From an uncultured Flavobacteriales bacterium (GTDB taxonomy: Bacteria; Bacteroidota; Bacteroidia; Flavobacteriales; UBA7312): a stretch of DNA of 64,000 nucleotides. The stretch is taken from assembly GCA_913048435.1 (NCBI GenBank), contig CAJWWC010000004.1, forward strand, positions 37,568 to 101,567. Reading direction: 5' to 3'. Shown piece after piece: positions 17,844 through 27,484 of the stretch; the first letter of the stretch is position 1, and each line of letters starts with the position of its first letter. The notes beneath the pieces were generated by a model, which was given only the letters and a program-made list of their open reading frames with translations, had not been told where the DNA came from and did not search any database. A program made the position numbers and the translations under genes.

Positions 17844-19070
17844 ATGAGTAAAATAAAAGTTGACAACCCAGTAGTAGAATTGGATGGTGATGAAATGACG
17901 CGCATCATTTGGAAATTTATCAAAGACAAATTAATCCTTCCTTATCTTGATTTGGATATCAAATATTATGATTTAGGAATAGAAAGTCGTGACAATACGA
18001 ATGACCAAATAACTGTAGATGCTGCTAATGCTATTAAGAAGTATAAAGTAGGTATCAAATGCGCCACCATTACTCCAGATGAAGCTAGAGTGGAAGAATT
18101 CGGACTTAAAAAAATGTGGCGCTCACCAAACGGAACGATTAGAAACATCGTAGGTGGTACCGTATTCAGAGAACCCATCATCTGCTCAAACGTACCACGA
18201 TTAGTGCCCAACTGGACTAAACCTATCTGCATTGGACGTCATGCTTTCGGTGACCAATACAAAGCTACCGATACTGTAATCCAAGACAAGGGTAAACTAA
18301 CAATGACATTTACTCCTGAAAACGGAGAAGAAGTCAGCTGGGAAGTTTATCATTTTGAAGGGCAAGGTGGTGTTGCTATGAGTATGTACAATACTGATGA
18401 ATCTATCTATGGTTTTGCTCGTTCCTGCTTTAATCAAGCATTAGCTAAAGGCTGGCCATTATATCTTTCTACCAAGAATACTATCCTTAAAGCTTACGAT
18501 GGTCGTTTCAAAGATATCTTCGAAGAGGTATATCAGAATGAATTCAAAAGTGCTTTTAATGAGGCTGGACTAACCTACGAGCATCGTCTTATTGACGATA
18601 TGGTTGCCGCTGCCTTGAAGTGGAACGGAGCTTTTGTTTGGGCTTGTAAAAATTATGACGGCGATGTACAATCAGATACTGTAGCGCAAGGCTTTGGTTC
18701 ATTAGGATTAATGACCTCAACACTAGTAACCCCTGAAGGTAATGTGATGGAAGCTGAAGCTGCTCACGGAACAGTGACGCGTCACTATAGACAACACCAA
18801 CAAGGAAAAAAAACTTCTACCAACCCTATTGCATCTATTTTTGCATGGACAAGAGGCTTAGCATTTAGAGGTAAGCTAGATAACAATAAAGCACTTATTG
18901 ACTTCTGCCAAACTCTAGAAGATGTCTGTGTAGATACCGTTGAAAGTGGTGTAATGACAAAGGATTTAGCTTTATGTATTCATGGAAAAGACTTAAACGA
19001 AAGTCATTATGTTGTCACTGAAGAATTTTTAGAGGCCCTAGACAACGGTCTTAAAGCAAAAATGACTTAA
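17844..19070 (+). CDS. icd: NADP-dependent isocitrate dehydrogenase, eukaryote-like dimeric type
   Basis: [63 protein letters not shown]. Confidence 0.95.
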   Translation: MSKIKVDNPVVELDGDEMTRIIWKFIKDKLILPYLDLDIKYYDLGIESRDNTNDQITVDAANAIKKYKVGIKCATITPDEARVEEFGLKKMWRSPNGTIRNIVGGTVFREPIICSNVPRLVPNWTKPICIGRHAFGDQYKATDTVIQDKGKLTMTFTPENGEEVSWEVYHFEGQGGVAMSMYNTDESIYGFARSCFNQALAKGWPLYLSTKNTILKAYDGRFKDIFEEVYQNEFKSAFNEAGLTYEHRLIDDMVAAALKWNGAFVWACKNYDGDVQSDTVAQGFGSLGLMTSTLVTPEGNVMEAEAAHGTVTRHYRQHQQGKKTSTNPIASIFAWTRGLAFRGKLDNNKALIDFCQTLEDVCVDTVESGVMTKDLALCIHGKDLNESHYVVTEEFLEALDNGLKAKMT

Positions 19071-19095
19071 AAAAAACCAACCCTAAAATTTCTTT

Positions 19096-19130
19096 AATAT
19101 CCCATCAAAATTTTTGGGATATTTTTTTTT
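19096..19130 (+). terminator. Rho-independent terminator downstream of icd
   Basis: AATATCCCA ... TGGGATATT hairpin followed by a run of Ts. Confidence 0.8.
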
Positions 19131-19217
19131 GAAGTAATAAAACAATTGATGTTTTTTTATTAAAATCATTAATTTTTCATAAATTGTGTGAGTTTAATAG
19201 TTAAAAATCATAATCTT

Positions 19218-20198
19218 ATGAGACATTTTTCATTTCCTTTAGTAGTGATATTTTCTGTATTATTCTTTTTTTCATGTGAAAAAGAAACGGAAACAATAAT
19301 ATTACCTTCAAACATAAACAAAACCCCAAACTCAAGTCAAATCAACAAATTCTTTGAGGATAATTTAGATGAAGCGACTCAAACCATTAATGTTAATAGC
19401 TCTGCGTCTAACCAAAGTATAACCTCAGGCAAAGGCATTGTCTATACCTTTGGTTCAAATACTTTCATCAACACCTTTGGCAATCCAGTAAGTGGAAGTT
19501 TTAATATTGAGTTAGTCGAAGCATTAACTAAAAAAGAAATGATGCTGTTAAATCGACCAACATTTACTCACAGTGGACGACTACTCGTTTCTGGCGGTGT
19601 TGTTTACCTAAATGCCACTCAAAATGGCCAACAACTCAGCATTAACGACAGCGACCCAGTAATGGTAAGCATTCCTACTGACAACTATATTCCTATGGAT
19701 TTCTTCGATGGTAGTTTTGACAACCAAGGTGGATTCGGTTGGGATGAAAGTGAAGATGATACAGTTTTGATCAATACTAATGGTAATGGACAGGATTCTA
19801 CATTTTTTGAAAATTTCTTCAGCTTTGACTTTGAAATAGATTCAATTGGTTGGATAAACTGCGACTACTTCTATAACTCTGCCGACCCTTTAACACAAGT
19901 TGAGGTTGTTTTACCTGATACTTTTAACGGAGACAATTCGGCTGTTTTCATTTATTATAGCGATATTAATTCAGTAGCAAGTCTTAGCGACTACGATACA
20001 GATGGCACATTCGATTTGGGAGCATCTTACTCAACACCAGTTGGTATGGAGGTTACCTTTGTAGTCATTTCAGAAAGTGATGGAACATTCTTTTACAACT
20101 TTGTAACAAATACTATTACACAAGACCATGTGGAAGTTATCAGTGCTCTTACATCAGTAACTGAAGCTGAGTTAGAAGTACTTCTTAACAATTTGTAG
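19218..20198 (+). CDS. Uncharacterised lipoprotein (start trimmed from 19188)
   Basis: MRHFSFPLVVIFSVLFFFSC lipobox-like signal; beta-rich mature protein without a recognised family. Confidence 0.7.
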   Translation: MRHFSFPLVVIFSVLFFFSCEKETETIILPSNINKTPNSSQINKFFEDNLDEATQTINVNSSASNQSITSGKGIVYTFGSNTFINTFGNPVSGSFNIELVEALTKKEMMLLNRPTFTHSGRLLVSGGVVYLNATQNGQQLSINDSDPVMVSIPTDNYIPMDFFDGSFDNQGGFGWDESEDDTVLINTNGNGQDSTFFENFFSFDFEIDSIGWINCDYFYNSADPLTQVEVVLPDTFNGDNSAVFIYYSDINSVASLSDYDTDGTFDLGASYSTPVGMEVTFVVISESDGTFFYNFVTNTITQDHVEVISALTSVTEAELEVLLNNL

Positions 20199-20203
20199 AA
20201 ACT

Positions 20204-20755
20204 TTAAAATATTTTAGAATTATATTTTTCTGAATATTTAGGAGAAATGTCTTTATAAAAGTCTTCTATTTTTTGAAGGTCTTTTTGAATTTCTCCAGTT
20301 GGATGGAACATCTCTCCTACACCAGCTTCTTTTTTTGCATAATCAAGATAGGCAAGTGCTATGGGTATATTAGCTTCAACTGCAATGTGATAAAAACCAA
20401 GTTTCCATTTTTCTACTCTCGACCGACTACCTTCCGGAGCAAGTCCTAAAACCAGTTGTTCTGAGGATTTAAATAAATCTACAGCATAGGCAACTAGGTT
20501 ATTATGTTTAGATCTATCCACAGGAATACCTCCCAACAGACGAAAAACCCAACCATAAGGAAAGTAAAACATTTGACTTTTGCCAAGATATTTGGCTTCT
20601 ATGTCAAGCATATATCCAAAACATCTGCCAATAATGAAATCCCAATTACTAGTATGAGGAGAGACAATGATGACATACTTTTTATGACTAGGAATATCAC
20701 TAACCACCTTCCAGCCCATTGCATATAGAATCAATTTAGAAACTATCTTTTTCAT
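20204..20755 (-). CDS. 1-acyl-sn-glycerol-3-phosphate acyltransferase-like protein
   Basis: SPHTSNWDFIIG (HX4D-type motif) and APEGSRSRVEKWKLGFYHIA. Confidence 0.85.
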   Translation of the reverse strand: MKKIVSKLILYAMGWKVVSDIPSHKKYVIIVSPHTSNWDFIIGRCFGYMLDIEAKYLGKSQMFYFPYGWVFRLLGGIPVDRSKHNNLVAYAVDLFKSSEQLVLGLAPEGSRSRVEKWKLGFYHIAVEANIPIALAYLDYAKKEAGVGEMFHPTGEIQKDLQKIEDFYKDISPKYSEKYNSKIF

Positions 20756-20760
20756 ATCAA

Positions 20761-22173
20761 TTATTCAAAAAATTCATTTTTAAAATTTATCAAATGTAGC
20801 TTTTTTGTTGTTCTTGTTAGAGCAGTATACAACCATCTAAAGTATTCTTTACTTAGCATATCTGAAGTAAAATAACCTTGTTCAACAAATACATTTTCCC
20901 ATTGTCCGCCTTGAGATTTGTGACACGTTACAGCATAAGCAAATTTTACTTGCAAAGCATTAAAATATGAGTTTTGCTTAATCTCTTTATTACGCTGAGC
21001 TTGTTTGGTAATATCTCCATAATCTTTAGCCACCTCATTATACAATTTTTTATATTCCTCATAAGTCATGGCTGGCGACTCAGATTTTAAGGTATCTAAT
21101 AAGATAATACATTCCAAATTTTCTTCATCTGGATAATCTAGCAAGCGAACTGATATTCGAGCAAATCTACATTCATACAACTCATTGATTTCATAAATTC
21201 GCATGACCTCCATCATATCACCATTGGCAATAAAGCCTGCCTTACTACCCTCAGGTAACCAGAAATAATTATTTCTTACAACCATCAAAAAATCACCGGT
21301 TGAAATATCATCTTCCAAACCCATAATACGAGCTCTTATTTGCTGGTTATACAAATTGGCTCTTTTGTTGGAACGACATATAACAACTGTTTCCTCAACC
21401 CCACTATTAGAATAAGCGTCTTCTAAAGCTTCTTGAATATCCATTCCCGCATCTAATCTCACAACCTCACTATTGCACTTGACATGCGGAATATCAAAAT
21501 CATTATCGGTAATTTTATCTCTTAAATGTGTAGCATTTTCTAAAATCATTGATGTTGATTGTTGCCGAACAACTTGAGTCAATTCTGTAGAATAAACATC
21601 TTTTTTATACATAAAACCTAATAAATTTTCATCGAGAGCAGGACTGATATCAAGGTTAACAGGAGGTAGTTGTGCTGTATCGCCAATTAAAATCAACTTA
21701 CACATTACGCCAGAATAAACATATTCAATTAAATCGTCAAGTAATACCCTTCCTCCAAAACCTTTATCCGAAGCATCAGGAATCATTGATGCTTCGTCTA
21801 CTACAAAAATAGTATTGATATGCTTGTTTTCTTGTAAAGAAACGTAGGTATTACCTTGAGAATTGGTACGTATCCAGTAAATTTTTTTGTGGATCGTAAA
21901 AGCACTTTTCTTTGAATATAGCGACAGCACCTTAGCTGCTCGACCTGTTGGCGCTAGCAAAAATACTTTTTTACCAACTGAATATAAGCTATTAATAAGA
22001 GAACTTACAAGTGTTGTTTTACCTGTGCCAGCATAACCTTTAAGTAAAAACAATCCTTTGGAAGATGAGTTTTCTACAAATTCGGATAACTGACTTATGA
22101 GCTCAGATTGTTGAGAGGTCGGTTCAAATGGAAATTTATTATTTAAAAGTTGAGTTAATTTTGTGCTATTCAT
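20761..22173 (-). CDS. RecD-like / AAA_30 ATP-dependent DNA helicase
   Basis: LLKGYAGTGKTTLVSSLI Walker A; VVDEASMIPD; C-terminal YAVTCHKSQGGQWENVFVEQ. Confidence 0.9.
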   Translation of the reverse strand: MNSTKLTQLLNNKFPFEPTSQQSELISQLSEFVENSSSKGLFLLKGYAGTGKTTLVSSLINSLYSVGKKVFLLAPTGRAAKVLSLYSKKSAFTIHKKIYWIRTNSQGNTYVSLQENKHINTIFVVDEASMIPDASDKGFGGRVLLDDLIEYVYSGVMCKLILIGDTAQLPPVNLDISPALDENLLGFMYKKDVYSTELTQVVRQQSTSMILENATHLRDKITDNDFDIPHVKCNSEVVRLDAGMDIQEALEDAYSNSGVEETVVICRSNKRANLYNQQIRARIMGLEDDISTGDFLMVVRNNYFWLPEGSKAGFIANGDMMEVMRIYEINELYECRFARISVRLLDYPDEENLECIILLDTLKSESPAMTYEEYKKLYNEVAKDYGDITKQAQRNKEIKQNSYFNALQVKFAYAVTCHKSQGGQWENVFVEQGYFTSDMLSKEYFRWLYTALTRTTKKLHLINFKNEFFE

Positions 22174-22256
22174 CAGAATTACGAAGTAGATACAAAACTA
22201 CCTAAATATAGTTAAAAAATTGTAAATTTGCAAGAGATAACTTATCAAAATAAATA

Positions 22257-22874
22257 ATGAAGAAAAAAACAATTCAGTCAATACTTTGGCCTGTTATTAT
22301 TCTATTGGCTTGGCTAGTTTACAGAAGTCCAATTAGCTTAAAAGAATTTCAAGAGGAAACTAATTATCGTAAATCTGCAGTTATTCAAGACTTAAAAGAT
22401 ATTCGGACTGCTCAAATAGCTTTCAAAGATAAATACAGAGTTTACGCTAGTAATTTTAACAGCTTATTGTCTTTTGTTAAAAATGATTCTATAGCAGTCG
22501 TAAAGGCCATGGGTGAAACTCCTGACTCTCTGACTGAAGATCAAGCACTTCTTTCTGGTATCATTAGTAGAGATACTTTATTTGTTCCTGTTTACCAAAC
22601 TATTTACAACAAAGATTATTTAGACACAAGAGATAGTAGATTTCCATTTAATTTAGATAAGCTATCAACAGTGCCTTTTTCTGATGAAACTTTTAGTATG
22701 GAATCTGGAAATATCATAAAAGGTAAAGTTGTGGTTCAAGTCTTCGAAGCATCTACAAATTATAGTATTTTTCTTAGTGGATTAGACGCAAAAAACAAAG
22801 GAATTGACTTAAATAAAAAATTAAAAGTAGGTTCCATGTCAGAAGCATCAATAAATGGAAATTGGGGCGAATAA
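22257..22874 (+). CDS. Uncharacterised single-TM protein with pilin-like N-terminal helix
   Basis: N-terminal TM (IQSILWPVIILLAWLVYRS) then a helical DLKDIRTAQIAFKDKYRVYASNFNSLL segment; 20-nt overlap with the next gene. Confidence 0.65.
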   Translation: MKKKTIQSILWPVIILLAWLVYRSPISLKEFQEETNYRKSAVIQDLKDIRTAQIAFKDKYRVYASNFNSLLSFVKNDSIAVVKAMGETPDSLTEDQALLSGIISRDTLFVPVYQTIYNKDYLDTRDSRFPFNLDKLSTVPFSDETFSMESGNIIKGKVVVQVFEASTNYSIFLSGLDAKNKGIDLNKKLKVGSMSEASINGNWGE

Positions 22875-23691
22875 ACCAAATCGGTCTATAATTGACTCAA
22901 AATATTTGGAATCACATTCTACAGAAGAATGCCATTTATCCATTCAAATTGGCTTGAATGGAATCTCTTATTGTATTAGAAATAGTTCAGAAATTTTAGC
23001 TATAGAATCCTACAATAATTCTTTATCTCAGTTAGTGTCTAACATAGAAAAAAATAAATGGCTAAACCTAGATTATGCGTCAACAAATATCACCGTAAAC
23101 ACAAAAAAATATGTACTTATTCCTAAGTTATTATACAAAAACGAGGACAGAAACAAGTACTTAAAATTAAATCACATAAACACCGAACAACTAGAAAGTT
23201 TATCAGACGAAATTAAGTCCATTGAAAGTGTTGTTGTTTACGGAATATCCAAAGCGAAACAAGACATAATATCAACTTTCTTTCCTAAAAGTACAATAAA
23301 ACACATCAGCTCAATACATATAACAAATATGTTAGCGAAATATAAAAATTGTGAAGAAAAAACTATGATCATAAATGTTGATTACAGACAAATACACATC
23401 ACAGTTTTGGACCATACCAAACTCATATTTTTTAATGTATTTAACTACAAAACAGCTCATGATTGTGTTTACTACACACTTTTTGTATGTGAGCAATTAG
23501 AATTAAACCCTGAAAATCTTTCAGTAGAACTGATGGGTGAAATTAAAAAAGAATCCGAACTTTATAATTTAATATACACTTACATTCGCTATGTTAATTT
23601 TGCAAAACGAAGTGTTAATTTAAGTCCAAACATTGATTCATTATTGGAGCACGAACACTACACACTTTTACACCAACACTTATGCGAATAG
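22855..23691 (+). CDS. DUF3822-type protein, possibly actin-like/PilM-GspL-like fold
   Basis: TMIINVDYRQIHITVLDHTKLIFFNVFNYKTAHDCVYYTLFVCEQLELNPENLSVELMGEI pattern. Confidence 0.7.
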   Translation: MEIGANKPNRSIIDSKYLESHSTEECHLSIQIGLNGISYCIRNSSEILAIESYNNSLSQLVSNIEKNKWLNLDYASTNITVNTKKYVLIPKLLYKNEDRNKYLKLNHINTEQLESLSDEIKSIESVVVYGISKAKQDIISTFFPKSTIKHISSIHITNMLAKYKNCEEKTMIINVDYRQIHITVLDHTKLIFFNVFNYKTAHDCVYYTLFVCEQLELNPENLSVELMGEIKKESELYNLIYTYIRYVNFAKRSVNLSPNIDSLLEHEHYTLLHQHLCE

Positions 23692-24218
23692 TTGGTGGTA
23701 AATATAAGGGCAAATCCATTATTGCTCCAAGGAGTTTACCCGTCAGACCAACAACAGATTTTGCTAAGGAGAGTCTATTTAATATACTAAACAATTCCAT
23801 AGACTTTGAAGAAATTAAACTTTTGGAACTTTTTGCTGGAACTGGCAATATAGGCTATGAATTTGCTTCTAGAGGTTGCCCACAAATTACTTCTGTTGAC
23901 CTCAACTTTAATTGCATTCAATTTATAAAAAGAACTAATAAACAGTTGGGTTTACACAATAAAGTTATTCGCTCCGATGTCTTTAGATTTATTACGTCAA
24001 GCAAGGAAAAATATAATTTCATATTTGCTGACCCTCCATATGACCTCGACAGAATAAAAAATATTCCTCAGCTTATTTTTTCTAATGGTATTTTAGAGAA
24101 CGAGGGAACATTAGTGATTGAGCATGATAAATACACAGACTATAGTGAAGATAATTATTTTAATAATGCACGTCAGTATGGTCGGGTTATGTTTAGTTTT
24201 TTTAACTTTAAGGCATGA
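23682..24218 (+). CDS. rsmD: 16S rRNA (guanine966-N2)-methyltransferase RsmD
   Basis: MRIVGGKYKGKSI...RPTTDFAKESLFNIL; LFAGTGNIGYEFASRG; FADPPYD. Confidence 0.95.
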   Translation: MRIVGGKYKGKSIIAPRSLPVRPTTDFAKESLFNILNNSIDFEEIKLLELFAGTGNIGYEFASRGCPQITSVDLNFNCIQFIKRTNKQLGLHNKVIRSDVFRFITSSKEKYNFIFADPPYDLDRIKNIPQLIFSNGILENEGTLVIEHDKYTDYSEDNYFNNARQYGRVMFSFFNFKA

Positions 24219-24676
24219 CTAAAAATATAGCAGTTTTCCCTGGTTCCTTCTCCCCTTTTACAAAAGGGCATCAGTCCATTGTGAATAGAGCTCTACCTCT
24301 TTTCGACGAAATTATAATTAGTGTAGGAATAAATTCATCTAAAAATGATTACTTCTCAATTCAAGAGAAAGTTAAATGGATTGAAAACGTATTCGTCAAA
24401 GAAAATAAAGTAAAAGTAATGAGATATGAAGGTCTGACTATTGACCATTGTATCGCCGTAAAGGCTAATTATATCCTTAGGGGCTTGAGAGATTCTCACG
24501 ATTTTAAATACGAAAAAGGCATAGCTCAAATGAATCATTCTATGCAAAATAACATAGAAACTATATTTATTATGACAGAAGCAAAATACTCACACATCAG
24601 CTCAACATTAGTAAGAGATATCATAAAAAATGGAGGTGATGTTAGTCAATTTGTTCCTGAAGAAATCAAACTTTAA
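24215..24676 (+). CDS. coaD: Pantetheine-phosphate adenylyltransferase
   Basis: AVFPGSFSPFTKGHQSIVNRA; ILRGLRDSHDFKYEKGIAQMN; SSTLVRDI. Confidence 0.96.
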   Translation: MTKNIAVFPGSFSPFTKGHQSIVNRALPLFDEIIISVGINSSKNDYFSIQEKVKWIENVFVKENKVKVMRYEGLTIDHCIAVKANYILRGLRDSHDFKYEKGIAQMNHSMQNNIETIFIMTEAKYSHISSTLVRDIIKNGGDVSQFVPEEIKL

Positions 24677-25266
24677 TTTCTTTCCGAATCAATTACTTTT
24701 TTTATGCTAGAAAAAGAATTTTTCAATAATTCAGGAATATCGTTTTTACTTCTCCACTCTACTTTTTCTATGCCCTCCTCCGTTTGTGGAGTAAATTCGC
24801 CAGAATAAGAAGAATTCATAAGATACCAGTGTGTTTCTTTTAGTACCATTTTACAATTCATAGAATATGTATGATAGGTTTGAATAAGCTTATGTTCAAG
24901 GACTAAATCTTTAATACCACACTCCTCCTCAACTTCTCTCAAAGCACATTCAGCAAGATCTTCATTATTTTCTAACTTTCCTTTAGGCAAATCCCATTTG
25001 CCATTTCTATATATAAATAGATAATCTTGGTGCTTTTTAACTAAACCACCAGCAGCTAAAATAAGTTCAAATTCTGCTTTAAAGCTGCACCAAGATGACT
25101 CAAGATCATCAGATTTTACCCATAATTTTAAAGGGCCTTTGTGTTGTATATTTTTTATAAAATCAGCCCAATTAAACGATTCATTATAATCGTGTTGCAT
25201 ATAGGACGGTTTTGCCACAGAATTAGATAAAATTAAGGAATGATGATTTATAAAAACTTCATACAT
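24673..25266 (-). CDS. NUDIX hydrolase (start trimmed from 25344)
   Basis: Nudix box GKLENNEDLAECALREVEEECGI; MYEVFINHHS start is adjacent to the divergent pyrE. Confidence 0.92.
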   Translation of the reverse strand: MYEVFINHHSLILSNSVAKPSYMQHDYNESFNWADFIKNIQHKGPLKLWVKSDDLESSWCSFKAEFELILAAGGLVKKHQDYLFIYRNGKWDLPKGKLENNEDLAECALREVEEECGIKDLVLEHKLIQTYHTYSMNCKMVLKETHWYLMNSSYSGEFTPQTEEGIEKVEWRSKNDIPELLKNSFSSIKKVIDSERN

Positions 25267-25273
25267 TAGCGAT

Positions 25274-25915
25274 ATGATTTTAGACATTGAAACTGCAAAG
25301 CAAGTTGCAAAATCATTATTGCAAATCAAAGCTATTATTCTCAATCCTGAAGAATCATTTGTTTGGGCATCTGGCTGGCACTCTCCTATCTACTGTGACA
25401 ATAGAATTAGTCTTTCTCATTCTGAGGTAAGAACCTTTATACGTCAACATTTGGTTGAGGGTATTTTATCTAAGTATGGTAAACCTGATGTAATTGCTGG
25501 TGTAGCTACAGGTGCTATTGCTCATGGTGTTTTAGTTGCTCAAGAACTAGGAGTTCCTTTTGTTTATGTAAGAGCATCAGCCAAAAAACATGGTCGTAAA
25601 AATCTCATTGAAGGTAAGGTAGAAAGTGGACAATCAGTTGTAGTCATTGAAGATTTAGTAAGTAGTGGTAAAAGTAGTTTGGCGGCTGTTCAAGCGCTTA
25701 GAGATAGTGGCTTCAAAGTAAATGGTATGGGAGCTATATTTAGCTATGGCTTTGAACACGCTAGAAAAAGCTTTGATGAAGAAAATTGCGAGTTATTCAC
25801 ACTTGGTGATTATGACACGCTAATAGATCAAGCATTAGAAACAAAATACATCACCAAAGACGATGTTGAAATACTTAAAGTATGGCGAAAAGACCCTTCA
25901 AATTGGAATAAATGA
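25274..25915 (+). CDS. pyrE: Orotate phosphoribosyltransferase
   Basis: FVWASGWHSPIYCDNRISLSHSEVR; VVVIEDLVSSGKSSLAAVQALRDSG. Confidence 0.96.
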   Translation: MILDIETAKQVAKSLLQIKAIILNPEESFVWASGWHSPIYCDNRISLSHSEVRTFIRQHLVEGILSKYGKPDVIAGVATGAIAHGVLVAQELGVPFVYVRASAKKHGRKNLIEGKVESGQSVVVIEDLVSSGKSSLAAVQALRDSGFKVNGMGAIFSYGFEHARKSFDEENCELFTLGDYDTLIDQALETKYITKDDVEILKVWRKDPSNWNK

Positions 25916-26310
25916 GTTTAATAAAAAGTCAAGCTGTTACCATCAATAAGTCTGATGAAGAAATTTTTAACTTTATTAGCAATTTTACCAACTTTGCTAA
26001 CCTAATGCCACAACAGGTACAAGACGTAAAAATTACCCAAGATAGTTGTTCATTTAGCATGCAAGGGATGCCACTAATAAAACTTAAAATATACGAAAAA
26101 ACACCTTTTTCTAGTGTTAAAATGAAAGCTGAAGATGGGAAGTTACCTTTTACCCTATCATGTTCTTTGGAGAGCGTAAATGAAACTCAATGTATTGTCC
26201 AATTTCATTTTGAAGCAGAACTAAATCCAATGATGAAAATGATGGTGGCTAAACCATTAGGTAATTTTTTAAACCTTCTTTCTGAAAAACTAAAAGAAAT
26301 TAAAACATAA
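25912..26310 (+). CDS. SRPBCC/START-like family protein
   Basis: EEIFNFISNFTNFANLMPQQVQD...; ATGA overlap with pyrE. Confidence 0.75.
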   Translation: MSLIKSQAVTINKSDEEIFNFISNFTNFANLMPQQVQDVKITQDSCSFSMQGMPLIKLKIYEKTPFSSVKMKAEDGKLPFTLSCSLESVNETQCIVQFHFEAELNPMMKMMVAKPLGNFLNLLSEKLKEIKT

Positions 26311-27034
26311 ATTTTATTTCTCCCATATTGTAAAATTTTAAACAGCCATTGACTTCTACAACCAATTGACCATTCTCATTGACAGATTTTATAATACCAT
26401 CAAAATACTCACCATTCTTTAAAAATTTTTGAAACCCATCTTTTTTAAATAAATTTTGGTGATAAAGCTCATTAATTATTGAGGACTTTTGTTTCAGTAA
26501 TAAATAATTTTTCTCAACGTTTTTAAATATTAATTCTAATAATTCTTGTATATCAGGTGTTTTTTTTAAAAAAAAAGCCAAAGACGTAGCCGAAGGTAAT
26601 TTACTGATGTTATTATTGATGTTTATTCCAATACCAATTATACTTTTTTCTATCTTATTAGCTCTAATTGAATTTTCAATTAGAATTCCAGCTACTTTTT
26701 TATCTCCAATAAATATATCATTAGGCCATTTTATTTTAGCATTCAGGGAATAATTATTAATAGCTTGGCAAACAGACAAAGAAATAAACATATTAAACAA
26801 AAAATGTTGAGTAACATCTAATTTAGGCTTAAGTAAAATACTCGCACACAAAGACTTGTTAGCTTCAGAGTACCAGTGATTATTTCTTTGACCTTTACCT
26901 GCTGTTTGCTCTTTTGCTACAACTACTGTTCCTTCAACCAAAGATTCGTCTTTGGATAAATTTATTAAATAATTGTTAGTAGAATCAACAGAATAAAGTT
27001 CAATAATATGTTGTCCAACAAACAAGCAATACAT
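26300..27034 (-). CDS. birA: Biotin-[acetyl-CoA-carboxylase] ligase
   Basis: VDSTNNYL; KEQTAGKGQRNNHWYSEANKSLCASIL; KWPNDIFIGDKKVAGILIE; IGIGININ. Confidence 0.94.
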   Translation of the reverse strand: MYCLFVGQHIIELYSVDSTNNYLINLSKDESLVEGTVVVAKEQTAGKGQRNNHWYSEANKSLCASILLKPKLDVTQHFLFNMFISLSVCQAINNYSLNAKIKWPNDIFIGDKKVAGILIENSIRANKIEKSIIGIGININNNISKLPSATSLAFFLKKTPDIQELLELIFKNVEKNYLLLKQKSSIINELYHQNLFKKDGFQKFLKNGEYFDGIIKSVNENGQLVVEVNGCLKFYNMGEIKFMF

Positions 27035-27060
27035 AAAACAAATTAACGGATAAATTTCTG

Positions 27061-27068
27061 TATTTTTG
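27061..27068 (+). promoter_or_regulatory. -7 element TATTTTTG upstream of rsfS-ftsH operon
   Basis: TAnnTTTG match 35 bp before rsfS ATG. Confidence 0.4.
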
Positions 27069-27103
27069 CCCCTTAATGAGATTCATAATTTTTAAACATT
27101 TTA

Positions 27104-27481
27104 ATGAGCATAAAAAAAGAGCTTAAAACATCAGATATTCTTGCAAACATTGTCATTTGTGGTATGCAAGAGGTTAAAGCTGTAGAAATTGTAAGTCTTG
27201 ATTTAAGAAATATTGAAACCTCGGTTTGTGACTTTTTTATCGTATGTCATGGAACTTCTAACATTCACACTTCAGCCATCGCTGATTCTGTTATTAAAGA
27301 AACACTTAAAACATACAATGAAAAGCCATGGAATAAAGAAGGAATTACTAATGGTGATTGGATATTATTAGATTATGGAAATGTTGTTGCTCATATTTTT
27401 CAAAAAAATTTGAGAGATTATTACAACATTGAGAAATTATGGGGCGATGCCAATATTCGTCAAATTAAAGAAACTGCATAA
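27104..27481 (+). CDS. rsfS: Ribosome silencing factor
   Basis: CDFFIVCHGTSNIHTSAIADSV; WILLDYGNVVAHIFQKNLRDYYNIEKLWGDA. Confidence 0.95.
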   Translation: MSIKKELKTSDILANIVICGMQEVKAVEIVSLDLRNIETSVCDFFIVCHGTSNIHTSAIADSVIKETLKTYNEKPWNKEGITNGDWILLDYGNVVAHIFQKNLRDYYNIEKLWGDANIRQIKETA

Positions 27482-27484
27482 ACA

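Noticed and set aside
17844-19070. Eukaryote-like isocitrate dehydrogenase as a recent eukaryotic transfer
   Set aside because: This IDH type is found in many bacteria; no local sign of transfer.
20761-22173. RecD-like helicase as part of a defence or mobile system
   Set aside because: Typical stand-alone AAA_30 helicase of Bacteroidota between housekeeping genes.
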